Assembly (NCBI GenBank): GCA_030646955.1
Contig: JAUSKM010000017.1
Span: forward strand, 1 to 32,444
Length of the DNA: 32,444 nt
Source of the DNA: a bacterium
GTDB lineage: Bacteria > Patescibacteriota > Patescibacteriia > JACPHY01
Reading direction: 5' to 3'
In this document: in pieces, positions 23,802 to 30,945 of the stretch
How positions within the stretch are numbered: the stretch's first letter is position 1
Layout of the letters: each line of letters begins with the position of its first letter
The notes under the pieces: generated by a model
Databases searched by the model: none
Told to the model about the DNA's origin: nothing
What the model saw: the letters and a program-made list of their open reading frames with translations, nothing else
Position numbers and translations under genes: made by a program

Positions 23802-24769
23802 GCACACCATTCTACACGCCCATGCTCACCAGCGCATGGCGCACAGCGATTCGGGAGCGGCGCCTGTGGGTGGTTGCCATTTTTGCGGGGCTCGTTCTCG
23901 GGAGTGGATTTGGTTCCGCGATCATTCGCCTCCTCGCGGGAGATCCCACCCAGCAGATCACGCTCCTCATCCCCTTTACGCCGGATGGAGCGACCCTCAG
24001 CGCGCTCTGGCACCAAGCGCGTACAACCGGTCCGCTGGCGACTGCCGGCCTCCTTGGCCTTGGCGCGGTCGTCCTCGCGATCGGAACGTTCCTCGTGTAC
24101 ATGGTCACCATGAGCACCAACGCGGTGCTCCTTGGAAACCGTGAGCGCATCGCTGGGCACTCGGTTCCCCGCACACTTTTCCGTGCGGGCCGTGAGCGGT
24201 TCTGGCCATCGTTTGCGACCATCGCCGTGATGCGTGTGATTGGTGCCATCATTATCCTCTGCTGGATGGGACTCTTCGCACGCACGCTCGCCATGCCAGA
24301 GACAACCGGCGTCGCGCTCGCGGCAGCAGGATTCGTCATCGCGACGCTCCTCCTCGCCGTGCTCCACATCGTCACGCCGCTCGCGCTCATCGGCGTGGTC
24401 CTGGATCGCCAACGCGTCCGCGTGGCGCTCGCAGAAGCATTCGCACTGCTCCGCACGTATCGCCTCGTCCTCACGGAATTCTCGCTCCTCCTCACCGCTG
24501 CCCACATCGTCTTCTACCTCGCACTCATCATTGGAGGAGCGCTCATTGCCATTCCCTACAGCATCGTGAACAGCATCGCAGTAGCAACCGGTTCGCTGAC
24601 GCTCTTCCGCATCGCGCTCATCGGCACCATTAGCACATTCCTGGTCTTCGCCATCGCATGCTCCGCACTCTTCGCAAGCTTCATCGCAAGCATGTGGACG
24701 CAACTCGCTGTGCGCCTCACCACAACCGGCGAGGCCCCGGAGGCGTGGATCACTCGAAGATTCCGGTGA
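23798..24769 (+). CDS. Six-TM integral membrane protein of unknown function
   Basis: 323 residues from the ATG at 23798, which shares ATGA with the ftsH stop; the track's longer version lies inside ftsH. About six membrane helices are visible, including LWVVAIFAGLVLGSGFGSAII, LGAVVLAIGTFLVYMVTM, IAVMRVIGAIIILCWMGLF, GFVIATLLLAVLHIVTPLAL, HIVFYLALIIGGALIAI and GTISTFLVFAIACSALFASF. No transporter signature or conserved charged motif stands out. The overlap makes translational coupling to FtsH likely. Such proteins are often annotated only as membrane proteins in Patescibacteria; I cannot assign a function. Confidence 0.8.
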   Translation: MSTPFYTPMLTSAWRTAIRERRLWVVAIFAGLVLGSGFGSAIIRLLAGDPTQQITLLIPFTPDGATLSALWHQARTTGPLATAGLLGLGAVVLAIGTFLVYMVTMSTNAVLLGNRERIAGHSVPRTLFRAGRERFWPSFATIAVMRVIGAIIILCWMGLFARTLAMPETTGVALAAAGFVIATLLLAVLHIVTPLALIGVVLDRQRVRVALAEAFALLRTYRLVLTEFSLLLTAAHIVFYLALIIGGALIAIPYSIVNSIAVATGSLTLFRIALIGTISTFLVFAIACSALFASFIASMWTQLAVRLTTTGEAPEAWITRRFR

Positions 24770-24818
24770 TGCACGGACGCAGGGGACCATTTCCATTCGC
24801 ATCGGACGAGTAACCCGT

Positions 24819-26504
24819 ATGGCCGACGATCGACACCAGCTTCCCAATGTTTCAAGCGAGAGTGTCATTGAGCAGTTCACGAAGAAAATGCACTCGCTAG
24901 AGCTTGACGCGCGCGAGCGGGAAACCGAGCAGCGCGCGCGGACGCTTGGCGTTCCGTACTTCAACATCTCGGGGCTGGCCATCCCGCCGGAGACGCTGCT
25001 CCTCATCCCCCGCGCACGCGCCGAGGAGCTCCATGTGATCGCGTTCCTCCATGTGGGATCCGACATCCGCGTCGGCGCACTGGCACCAAATGACCCGAGC
25101 ATCCTCGAGCTTGCGCACCAGCTCGCGGAGCGCCACCAAGCGCGCGTGGAGCGCTACGCCGTCTCGGACGCATCGCTCGCGCATGCGACCAAATTGTATG
25201 ACGCGGTTCCGGACGTGCACCCCGTTGCGACGACACTCTCCATCGCGGGTGCCGACCTCCAACGCCTGGAAAGCGAACTCCAGAACATCGCCGCGCTCCC
25301 GGAGCAACTTGCGCGCGTGTCCATCTCTGACCTCGTGACGCTCATCCTGGCAGGGGCCATCCGCGCCGCGTCATCCGACATCCACATTGAGGCAGAAGAA
25401 GAGGGTGTCGCGCTGCGGTACCGCATTGACGGCGTCCTCCAGCGCGTTGCGGTGATCCCGAAAGATCGCTGGAAGCAGCTCGTGAGCCGCGTCAAGCTCC
25501 TCGCGCGGCTCAAGTTGAACGTGGCGGATGTCCCGCAGGACGGCCGCATCACCATTGCACTGCCGGATGACACCGTGGAGGTGCGCGTCTCCACGCTCCC
25601 CACCACATGGGGTGAGAGCATCGTCATGCGCCTCCTCATGTCCTCCAAGGCCGGCCTCGTATTTGCTGACCTGGGCGTCCGCGGTCGCGCATTCGATGCG
25701 CTCCAACACGAAATCGCGCGCCCGAACGGCATGATCGTCACCACGGGGCCCACCGGCTCCGGCAAGACGACCACCATGTATGCGATTCTCCAACAGCTCA
25801 ACACGTCCGAGACAAAAATTGTGACCCTGGAGGATCCGGTAGAATACAAACTCAAGGGCATCAACCAAAGTCAGATCGATCCCGCGCGCGAATACACGTT
25901 TGCACGAGGACTCCGCTCCATTCTCCGACAAGATCCAGACATCGTCATGGTCGGCGAAATTCGCGATCTGGAAACGGCGGAGGTTGCCATCCATGCCGCG
26001 CTGACCGGCCACCTCATGCTCTCGACAATTCACACGAACTCCGCCGCCGGCGCGATCCCCCGCTTCCTCGCTATGGGCGTCAAAGCGTTCCTCCTCGTCA
26101 ACGCCCTCAACGCCATCATCGGCCAACGTCTCGTACGCAAAATCCACGATGCATGCCGCGCCCCGCACGAACTTTCGCCCGAGGAACGCGACCGTGTGGA
26201 ACAAGTCATCCTGGCAATGCCAGAACGAGAACGCGCGGAAGCACAGGGCAAGGAACTCCACTTCTCCCGCGGCGCCGGGTGCGACGTGTGTACGGGCAGC
26301 GGCTACAAAGGACGCGTCGGCCTCTACGAGATTCTCACCATGACTCCGGAGATCGAGCAGGCCATCCGCTCCGAGAACGTCTCGGAACGGGAGATGGAAG
26401 CGCTTGCCAATCGCGCAGGGATGATTACCATGGTCCAAGACGGCATCCTCAAAGCCCTCGACGGCATCACCTCGCTCGACGAGGTATTCCGCGTTGCAGA
26501 ATAA
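24819..26504 (+). CDS. pilB: Type IV pilus / type II secretion ATPase (PilB/GspE family)
   Basis: Hexameric cytoplasmic ATPase that powers pilus assembly. Its 561 residues comprise an N-terminal MshEN-like region to about residue 130, then the N2 domain with AASSDIHIEAEEEGVALRYRIDG. The ATPase core has Walker A GPTGSGKTTT, an Asp-box near TLEDPVEYKL, Walker B RQDPDIVMVGEIRD with its Glu, and the His box GHLMLSTIHTN. The usual tetracysteine zinc loop is only partly kept: CDVC is present, but the first pair is a single Cys in HDACRAPHE. Other pilus genes are not in this window. It is separated from the six-TM gene by 49 nt and followed 4 nt later by a hypothetical gene. Confidence 0.94.
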   Translation: MADDRHQLPNVSSESVIEQFTKKMHSLELDARERETEQRARTLGVPYFNISGLAIPPETLLLIPRARAEELHVIAFLHVGSDIRVGALAPNDPSILELAHQLAERHQARVERYAVSDASLAHATKLYDAVPDVHPVATTLSIAGADLQRLESELQNIAALPEQLARVSISDLVTLILAGAIRAASSDIHIEAEEEGVALRYRIDGVLQRVAVIPKDRWKQLVSRVKLLARLKLNVADVPQDGRITIALPDDTVEVRVSTLPTTWGESIVMRLLMSSKAGLVFADLGVRGRAFDALQHEIARPNGMIVTTGPTGSGKTTTMYAILQQLNTSETKIVTLEDPVEYKLKGINQSQIDPAREYTFARGLRSILRQDPDIVMVGEIRDLETAEVAIHAALTGHLMLSTIHTNSAAGAIPRFLAMGVKAFLLVNALNAIIGQRLVRKIHDACRAPHELSPEERDRVEQVILAMPERERAEAQGKELHFSRGAGCDVCTGSGYKGRVGLYEILTMTPEIEQAIRSENVSEREMEALANRAGMITMVQDGILKALDGITSLDEVFRVAE

Positions 26505-26508
26505 CTAT

Positions 26509-27129
26509 ATGGCACCTCGATACGATGCATTCCGCCCTCGTGAAACAGGCGAAGAATTTGAAGCGACGCACGTCGGCAAAATCCGCGAAAGCAAAAAACT
26601 CTACGAAGAGCTCATGCGATGCCGCGCCCCGGGGCCCATTGAAAAACCGTACTGGAAATTTTCGGATGCAATGCGCGTCATCCGTGATCACGCGCAACCA
26701 TACCCCGATGCCACGCACCCCACGGTCCCGCTTGGTCGCCAGATCCTTGCCATCATGCGCCAGAAACTCAATCTCTCCAGGGACGAAGAGGAGCGTCTTC
26801 GATTTTACACAAGCGCGGGAAAGAATTCACCACTCGACGTCCTCCATGGGGTGGATGCATGGATTGAAACCGATCGCCCGGATGAGAGCTGGACGGATTT
26901 CATCACGCTGGATCTCACCCTCGATCCGCGCAAGCAAGAACTCGGATACAAAGCGGACATCATTGTTGGCGCACTTCCCGATCCCGATGACGTACCGGGA
27001 TATCATGAAGCGGTCACGCCGTACGCCGAACGCGTCCTGCAGATGCTCCGAGACAAGCAGCAGCAGCGCAGCCCACGTACTCACCTTTGGACCGGGAAAC
27101 CCGGAAGTCTCGGGCCCACCAAACGCTGA
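26509..27129 (+). CDS. Hypothetical 206-residue protein downstream of pilB
   Basis: Not recognised. From the ATG at 26509 it has 206 residues (the track begins at an upstream TTG inside pilB). It appears soluble and hydrophilic, with a Tyr/Pro-rich N-terminus (MAPRYDAFRPRETGEEFEATHVGKIRESKKLYEELM split across two helices). Further helices carry RQILAIMRQKLNLSRDEEERLRFYTSAGKNSPLDVLHGVDAW, and the TDFITLDLTLDPRKQELGYKADIIVG strand section suggests an alpha/beta domain. No catalytic signature is apparent. It probably shares the pilB transcript. A strong promoter for the next gene begins 3 nt after its stop. Confidence 0.75.
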   Translation: MAPRYDAFRPRETGEEFEATHVGKIRESKKLYEELMRCRAPGPIEKPYWKFSDAMRVIRDHAQPYPDATHPTVPLGRQILAIMRQKLNLSRDEEERLRFYTSAGKNSPLDVLHGVDAWIETDRPDESWTDFITLDLTLDPRKQELGYKADIIVGALPDPDDVPGYHEAVTPYAERVLQMLRDKQQQRSPRTHLWTGKPGSLGPTKR

Positions 27130-27132
27130 CAC

Positions 27133-27161
27133 TTGACAGGAAAAAGAACTCCTGGTACGGT
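27133..27161 (+). promoter_or_regulatory. Strong promoter of zinc-ribbon gene 1 (TTGACA-17-TACGGT)
   Basis: TTGACA at 27133 and TACGGT at 27156 are 17 nt apart. The leader that follows has TTCCTGCGGCA and can form a 9-bp hairpin (CCTGCGGCA with TGCCGCGGG). The same TTCCTGCGGCA occurs in the leader of the paralogue at 28824. Confidence 0.8.
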
Positions 27162-27215
27162 TGGAGCGCTTCCTGCGGCATGGCTGCCGCGGGATGTACA
27201 AGGGAGGAGACGGTC

Positions 27216-27524
27216 ATGACCACTACCGCATCCGCTGCGCACTGTGTCGGCTGCGGGACGCCGAGCGCACTGGGCGGATTCAGGGGCTTTCTCTGCAACG
27301 CGTGTGGCGATCCGAATGGCATGCGGTACGTGTGCGGCCGCTGCACGCATCGCGAGGAAATCGAGCCATCGCCGGAACTCATCGCCACGCTCCACCAAGC
27401 GTTTCCGGACCTCGGAAACCGTACCACGGGGATCACGATCGTGGGCTCCACCTGCGCCCGCTGCCGCCGCGAAGGCGAACCTGCGGGCACATCAAGCGCC
27501 TACATCGTCACCCGAGCATCATAA
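27216..27524 (+). CDS. Small zinc-ribbon protein with four CxxC pairs, copy 1
   Basis: 102 residues from the ATG at 27216, preceded by GGGAGGAG. Four CxxC pairs are seen: C10/C13 (HCVGCG), C27/C30 (CNACG), C40/C43 (CGRC) and C80/C83 (CARC), enough for two zinc sites. Between the third and fourth lies a helix (ELIATLHQAFPDLG) and the strongly conserved GNRTTGITIVGS; the end is YIVTRAS. I recognise no family. The spacing resembles small treble-clef or rubredoxin-like knuckles. Its paralogue is at 28824. The promoter, leader hairpin and terminator are shared between the two, so they arose by duplication. The track's longer version starts before the promoter. Confidence 0.8.
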   Translation: MTTTASAAHCVGCGTPSALGGFRGFLCNACGDPNGMRYVCGRCTHREEIEPSPELIATLHQAFPDLGNRTTGITIVGSTCARCRREGEPAGTSSAYIVTRAS

Positions 27525-27552
27525 GACCTCCGTCCATCATAGGACGGAGGTC
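27525..27552 (+). terminator. Hairpin after zinc-ribbon gene 1
   Basis: GACCTCCGTCC and GGACGGAGGTC form a perfect 11-bp stem with an ATCATA loop, starting on the base after the stop codon. There is no T-tract. A near-identical hairpin follows copy 2. Confidence 0.8.
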
Positions 27553-27571
27553 ATCCATTATCTCGTGCTGC

Positions 27572-27650
27572 CTATTCCGCAGCGCCACACACCGTCACGA
27601 TCCGTTCATCGGCGCCATCGCCACCGGAAAACGTGACCGCGCGTACACGC
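27572..27650 (-). pseudogene. Orphan 3' end of tsaE (duplication scar)
   Basis: On the minus strand this stretch encodes AVTFSGGDGADERIVTVCGAAE and a stop, matching the last residues of the intact TsaE at 29249 (AVTFSGGDSTDERIVTVCGAAE). The first 31 plus-strand bases, from CCTATTCCGCAGCGCC, are identical in both places, and similarity fades after about 80 nt. There is no start or upstream tsaE sequence, so it is a fragment carried along with the zinc-ribbon gene. Confidence 0.85.
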
Positions 27651-27677
27651 TCTTTTGGCTTTGATCCGCCACCCGAC

Positions 27678-27905
27678 ATGGATGTCGCGATGCTCCCGGT
27701 TGGCGAGTACCAACACTACCAAGGAAGCATGCGGATGCACGTTCGCATGATCGAAGGCGATGTCCCGCGCAAGCACATCCGATTCGTTATCCTGCGTCTT
27801 CCCCGCGCCGCATTCCCTGAAGCGCACATGATCGATGCCGAACTGGACAATGAGGACCTTACCCACATCAGCCGTCTCTACCAATTTACATCCGTCAGCA
27901 CATAA
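27678..27905 (+). CDS. Small hypothetical protein
   Basis: Not recognised. From the ATG at 27678 it has 75 residues; the track uses a GTG at 27633 that lies inside the tsaE fragment. Visible features are VGEYQHYQGSMRMHVRMIEGD, KHIRFVILRLPRAAFPEAH and an acidic stretch AELDNEDLTHIS. The pattern suggests a small beta-rich domain. Neither start has a convincing SD and no promoter is apparent, so expression is uncertain. It faces the convergent gene at 27979 across a strong hairpin. Confidence 0.45.
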   Translation: MDVAMLPVGEYQHYQGSMRMHVRMIEGDVPRKHIRFVILRLPRAAFPEAHMIDAELDNEDLTHISRLYQFTSVST

Positions 27906-27931
27906 CACGCAGACAGACATCACCATGCGAA

Positions 27932-27956
27932 AAGCGACCCTCTATGAGGGTCGCTT
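27932..27956 (-). terminator. Terminator of the DksA-like operon (also faces the plus-strand gene)
   Basis: AAGCGACCCTC-TAT-GAGGGTCGCTT is a perfect 11-bp stem. On the minus strand it ends in CTTTTCG, giving a short T-tract after the 27979 gene. Confidence 0.8.
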
Positions 27957-27978
27957 GTTGGTGGAGCACTCTGGCGTC

Positions 27979-28296
27979 CTAGTTCCTCCTGCGCAATACA
28001 TGCTCCATAGCCGCATGGGTGGTAGCGCTCCCCACTGCTTGCTCGAATAGCGCAAGCGAGACCGAGGTGTCGCGAAGCAAGTCGTCCTGTCGATCGGGAC
28101 TGCTTGCGTCCCAAACGACGAGTGCCTGTGACGTTGCTCCGGAATAGGTGAAGATCTCCCGGATGGTCGCGGACCACATAGTCCGAAAAGGCGTTGCTCC
28201 TTCGGGGATAATGATCCCGCTCGCAAGGTACATTTTCGCAGTGCGAATGCCCGCTTCCCAAATCACCATACTACCATCGTCAAGATACAGCGGCAT
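27979..28296 (-). CDS. Hypothetical protein, translationally overlapping the DksA-like gene
   Basis: Not recognised. I start at the ATG at 28296 (MPLYLDDGSMVIWEAG), preceded by AGGA. The start lies 17 nt inside the end of the DksA-like gene, so coupling is likely; the track's 147-residue version reads through that gene in another frame. The 105 residues look globular, with a hydrophobic stretch AKMYLASGIIIPEG, then IREIFTYSGATSQALVVWDASSPDRQDD and a helical end VSLALFEQAVGSATTHAAMEHVL. No motif points to a function. It is probably the second gene of a two-gene operon. Confidence 0.6.
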   Translation of the reverse strand: MPLYLDDGSMVIWEAGIRTAKMYLASGIIIPEGATPFRTMWSATIREIFTYSGATSQALVVWDASSPDRQDDLLRDTSVSLALFEQAVGSATTHAAMEHVLRRRN

Positions 28297-28594
28297 GCGC
28301 GGTCCTGACACGATCCGCCTCCTCCTGGCACTCCACACACCGTGCCGCTTCTGGTCTCCGTTCGAGCCGCGCGCGCGGGATCGGCTCCTCACAGGAGGCA
28401 CACACGCCGTAGGTGCCATCACGTACGCGACCGAACGCTGCGTCGATCTCCGGAATCAGCACCTGCAGCTTGTAGCGCGCGTGCTCCTCCAACATGTCCG
28501 TATCCCTCCGGAGTCGTCGGAGCACCTCAAGACGCTTGTTCTCCAAGTGTAACACTCGTCCTCGGATGAACCCCTCATCATGCGACGCATACAT
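28280..28594 (-). CDS. DksA/TraR-family C4 zinc-finger protein
   Basis: 104 residues from the ATG at 28594, which follows GGGAGGAGG at good spacing; the track start at 28666 is an upstream alternative codon. A helical coiled-coil-like N-terminus (VLHLENKRLEVLRRLRRDTDMLEE) leads into the C4 zinc finger GVCASCEEPIPRARLERRPEAARCVECQ split between CASC and CVEC, the TraR/DksA signature. DksA-type proteins bind the RNA polymerase secondary channel and modulate initiation. Whether this short version does so is inference. The acidic tip residues of DksA are not clearly present. It heads an operon with the 27979 gene. Confidence 0.88.
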   Translation of the reverse strand: MYASHDEGFIRGRVLHLENKRLEVLRRLRRDTDMLEEHARYKLQVLIPEIDAAFGRVRDGTYGVCASCEEPIPRARLERRPEAARCVECQEEADRVRTAHAAVS

Positions 28595-28656
28595 GGATTC
28601 GCCTCCTCCCTGCTTCTCCGATAACGCCGATACAAAGAACTCCCACGAACACCCAC

Positions 28657-28685
28657 AGTGCACCATAGCCGCTGCATAATGTCAA
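28657..28685 (-). promoter_or_regulatory. Candidate promoter of the DksA-like gene
   Basis: On the minus strand TTGACA is followed after 17 nt by TGCACT. TATGGT also occurs, but only 12 nt from TTGACA, so the exact -10 is uncertain. It diverges from the zinc-ribbon copy 2 promoter 58 bp away. Confidence 0.45.
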
Positions 28686-28742
28686 GAGCCCCCATTCACG
28701 CCACGGGCTCCGTACCCGCAACACACCGAATACTCGTCCTTG

Positions 28743-28771
28743 TTGACAGCAAAAACGCCTGCTGTTATGGT
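28743..28771 (+). promoter_or_regulatory. Strong promoter of zinc-ribbon gene 2 (TTGACA-17-TATGGT)
   Basis: TTGACA at 28743 and TATGGT at 28766 are 17 nt apart. The leader again contains GCTTCCTGCGGCA, and CTGCG/CGCAG can pair around it. Confidence 0.8.
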
Positions 28772-28823
28772 GGATGTGCTTCCTGCGGCAGCATGCGCAG
28801 AATGCACGAGAAGGAGAGTCGTC

Positions 28824-29129
28824 ATGATCACGATCGCATCCGCCGGCCATTGCGTTGGCTGCGGCACACCGGGAACGACAATGACTCCGGGGTTCCTCTG
28901 CGCGTTGTGCGGCAATCCCGAGCGCATCCGATACGTCTGCGGCCGCTGTACGAACCGCGAGAAGCTTGCGCCGTCATCGGCACTTGCCACGATGCTCAAC
29001 CAAGCGCTCCCGAACCTCGGGAACCGTACCACGGGTATCACGATTGTTGGGTCCGTCTGTTCGAGCTGCCGCCGTCCTGATGAAGGTGCGGGCGCCGTGG
29101 ATGTCTACATTGTCACCCGAGCATCATAA
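28824..29129 (+). CDS. Small zinc-ribbon protein with four CxxC pairs, copy 2
   Basis: 101 residues from the ATG at 28824, with AAGGAG 7 nt upstream. Cys pairs lie at 10/13, 26/29, 39/42 and 79/82, all matching copy 1 with one residue deleted near position 20. Identity to copy 1 is roughly 60% by eye, highest in RYVCGRCT.RE, LGNRTTGITIVGS and YIVTRAS. It sits between the DksA-like operon (divergent) and tsaE (convergent). Because the intact tsaE lies next to this copy, this is probably the original location and copy 1 the transposed one (inference). Function unknown; binding of zinc and a nucleic acid or protein partner is conceivable. Confidence 0.8.
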   Translation: MITIASAGHCVGCGTPGTTMTPGFLCALCGNPERIRYVCGRCTNREKLAPSSALATMLNQALPNLGNRTTGITIVGSVCSSCRRPDEGAGAVDVYIVTRAS

Positions 29130-29157
29130 GACCTCCGCCCATCATGGGACGGAGGTC
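29130..29157 (+). terminator. Hairpin after zinc-ribbon gene 2
   Basis: GACCTCCGCCC pairs with GGGACGGAGGTC around ATCAT, with one bulged base. It starts directly after the stop, like the copy 1 hairpin. Confidence 0.75.
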
Positions 29158-29179
29158 ATTCATTATTCTCCTTCTGTTT

Positions 29180-29204
29180 CTCCCCTTCCTGCTAGGAGGG
29201 GGAG
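29180..29204. repeat. CTCCCC...GGGGAG hairpin repeat
   Basis: CTCCCCTTCCT-GCT-AGGAGGGGGAG is an 11-bp stem with one G-T pair. With its flanks (TTCTG.TTCTCCCC and GGGGGAGC.AGA) it matches the hairpin at 18730-18763. It lies in the roughly 90 bp present downstream of copy 2 but absent downstream of copy 1. Confidence 0.6.
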
Positions 29205-29248
29205 CGAGATGGGATGGCAGTGTACAACGCACCTCACCCGGCAGCTAC

Positions 29249-29746
29249 CTATTCCGCAGCGCCACACACCGTCACGATGCGTTCATCCGTACTGTCGCCG
29301 CCGGAAAACGTGACCGCACGCGCACGTCCTGTCACTGGTATCGCATCGCGCACCCGCTCTCCCCATTCGATCGCAACAACGGTGTCGTCGCGCTCCAGCC
29401 ACTCGCCAAGGCCCGCGTCTAGCAGCTCCTGCGCATCCCGCACGCGATAGGCATCAACATGCACAAGCATACGCACATGGGACACAGGACCTTCTTGATC
29501 GAGTCCCCCGTTCCTCGTTCCTTGCTCCTTGTACTTGACCTGGTACACTCGGAACAACACAAACGTCGGACTCGTTATGCGATCCGTGATGCCCAGCGCG
29601 CGGGCGAGGCCGCGGACGAAAACGCTCTTTCCCGCGCCCAGTTCCCCATCCAAGAGCAGCACATCACCGCCCCGGAGCGTCTGCGCAACCGCTGCGGCAA
29701 TCTGCATCGTTTCCGCCTCTGAATGGCTCGTCAATACTTTTTCCAT
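29249..29746 (-). CDS. tsaE: tRNA threonylcarbamoyladenosine biosynthesis ATPase TsaE
   Basis: P-loop ATPase that works with TsaB and TsaD to make t6A at position 37 of ANN-decoding tRNAs. Walker A is GELGAGKS, followed by FVRGLARALG, SPTFVLF, HVDAYR and VAIEWGER, all typical. The start at 29746 (MEKVLTSHSEAET) matches the family N-terminus; an ATG at 29764, one base after the alr stop, is an alternative. Between SPTF and HVDAYR the protein has about 20 extra residues (KYKEQGTRNGGLDQEGP) encoded by a short tandem-like run of GGAACGA/GGAGCAA units, apparently a low-complexity insertion. At 165 residues it is a little longer than usual. It is last in tsaD-alr-tsaE. Confidence 0.93.
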   Translation of the reverse strand: MEKVLTSHSEAETMQIAAAVAQTLRGGDVLLLDGELGAGKSVFVRGLARALGITDRITSPTFVLFRVYQVKYKEQGTRNGGLDQEGPVSHVRMLVHVDAYRVRDAQELLDAGLGEWLERDDTVVAIEWGERVRDAIPVTGRARAVTFSGGDSTDERIVTVCGAAE

Positions 29747-29765
29747 ACGCACCAGCAGTTCCATC

Positions 29766-30932
29766 CTACACCACCAGCCGGACAATTTGAGGATTGATGC
29801 GCGTCACCACCTCGTAACTGATAGTTCCCATGTGCTCGGCCAGCTCATCCGCGGTTATTTCCGCGCGCCCCTGGCTGCCGATGAGCACCGCGGGGTCTTC
29901 CATGCGCACGCCCGGGACGCCCGTCACATCCACAATGGTCATGTTCATACACACGCGACCCAGCACCTTGCAGCGCTTGCCGCGGATCAGAACGTGCGCG
30001 ATGCGCGAGAGGCGCCGATCATACCCGTCCCAGTACCCTACCGGCAGCACCGCTACGCGCGTGCGACACTCCACGCGCTCCGTGCACCCGTACCCGATGG
30101 GTGAACCCGCCGGCACCCAGTGCATGGGGCCAACGATCGTTTTCCAGGTGAGCACAGGGTGGAGCGCGAAGGAATGCCCCTGCGCCTCCTGCGTGCTGCG
30201 GTGCACAATCGCCACGCGAACACGCGCGGACGGCCAGACGCCGTAGAGTGCCATGCCGAACCGCGCCAAATCATGCCGCGCGTCATCCATGAGCAGTGCG
30301 GCTGCCGATGCGGCAGCATGTCGCATCAGCGGACGTTTCGCAATATGCTCCGCGATCGCCGCTGCGCGCGCAAACCGTTCCAGTTGCAATCGCGCAAATC
30401 CATGGGGACCCGTGTCCTCAATGTCCGCGAGGTGCGTGGAGACGCCCGCCAGCGTCACGCCCGCCGTCCGCTCGACGTACCGCGCGAACGCCGGCAGCTC
30501 ACGCAGCGTCACGCCCTGCCGCTGCGTCCCGGTTTCCACCTTGATATGCACCGGAACAGAACGCCGCCCCGCACCACGCGCCAGCGCACGCACGGTCGCA
30601 CGTTCTGCAACAACGGCCCGTACATTTGCACGCACTGCACGCTTCGCATCAGCAACCGGGATGTATCCCAATACGAGCATGGGTGCAGCAATACCCGCAT
30701 CGCGCAGCGTCACCGCTTCATCCACGCTATCCACGCCAAACCAACCCTTCTGTTCTCCCCCTCCAAATGCGTTTTCACCCGCAACAATCTTCGCAACCTC
30801 CACCAGCCCATGTCCGTACGCGTTCGCCTTCACCACTGCGCAGAATACGCGGTCCGGCCCGATGATGCCCCGCAACATCCGCACATTCTCCCGCAGTGCA
30901 TTCTTGGAAATTTCTACCCATGACCGCTGCAT
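29766..30932 (-). CDS. alr: Alanine racemase
   Basis: PLP enzyme interconverting L- and D-alanine for peptidoglycan. The PLP lysine is in VVKANAYGHG near residue 36. KVETGTQRQGV supplies the conserved Arg region. GVSTHLADIED, ARFGMALYG, and the C-terminal GYGCTERV carrying the second catalytic Tyr, with LPVGYWDGYDR, are typical. CMNMTIVDVT and GTISYEVVTRI close the beta-barrel domain. At 388 residues it is full length (usual 360-390). The start is the ATG at 30932, 13 nt after tsaD, and its stop is adjacent to tsaE, so the three are probably one operon. It implies a D-Ala-containing wall. Confidence 0.96.
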   Translation of the reverse strand: MQRSWVEISKNALRENVRMLRGIIGPDRVFCAVVKANAYGHGLVEVAKIVAGENAFGGGEQKGWFGVDSVDEAVTLRDAGIAAPMLVLGYIPVADAKRAVRANVRAVVAERATVRALARGAGRRSVPVHIKVETGTQRQGVTLRELPAFARYVERTAGVTLAGVSTHLADIEDTGPHGFARLQLERFARAAAIAEHIAKRPLMRHAAASAAALLMDDARHDLARFGMALYGVWPSARVRVAIVHRSTQEAQGHSFALHPVLTWKTIVGPMHWVPAGSPIGYGCTERVECRTRVAVLPVGYWDGYDRRLSRIAHVLIRGKRCKVLGRVCMNMTIVDVTGVPGVRMEDPAVLIGSQGRAEITADELAEHMGTISYEVVTRINPQIVRLVV

Positions 30933-30945
30933 AAACGAATATCCC

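Noticed and set aside
23525-25102. Minus-strand ORF of 525 codons
   Set aside because: It is antisense to ftsH, the six-TM gene and pilB, all of which have strong family or topology support; its composition is shadow-like.
27606-27926. Minus-strand ORF of 106 codons
   Set aside because: It starts in the terminator region and runs into the tsaE fragment in a different frame from the recognisable TsaE residues.
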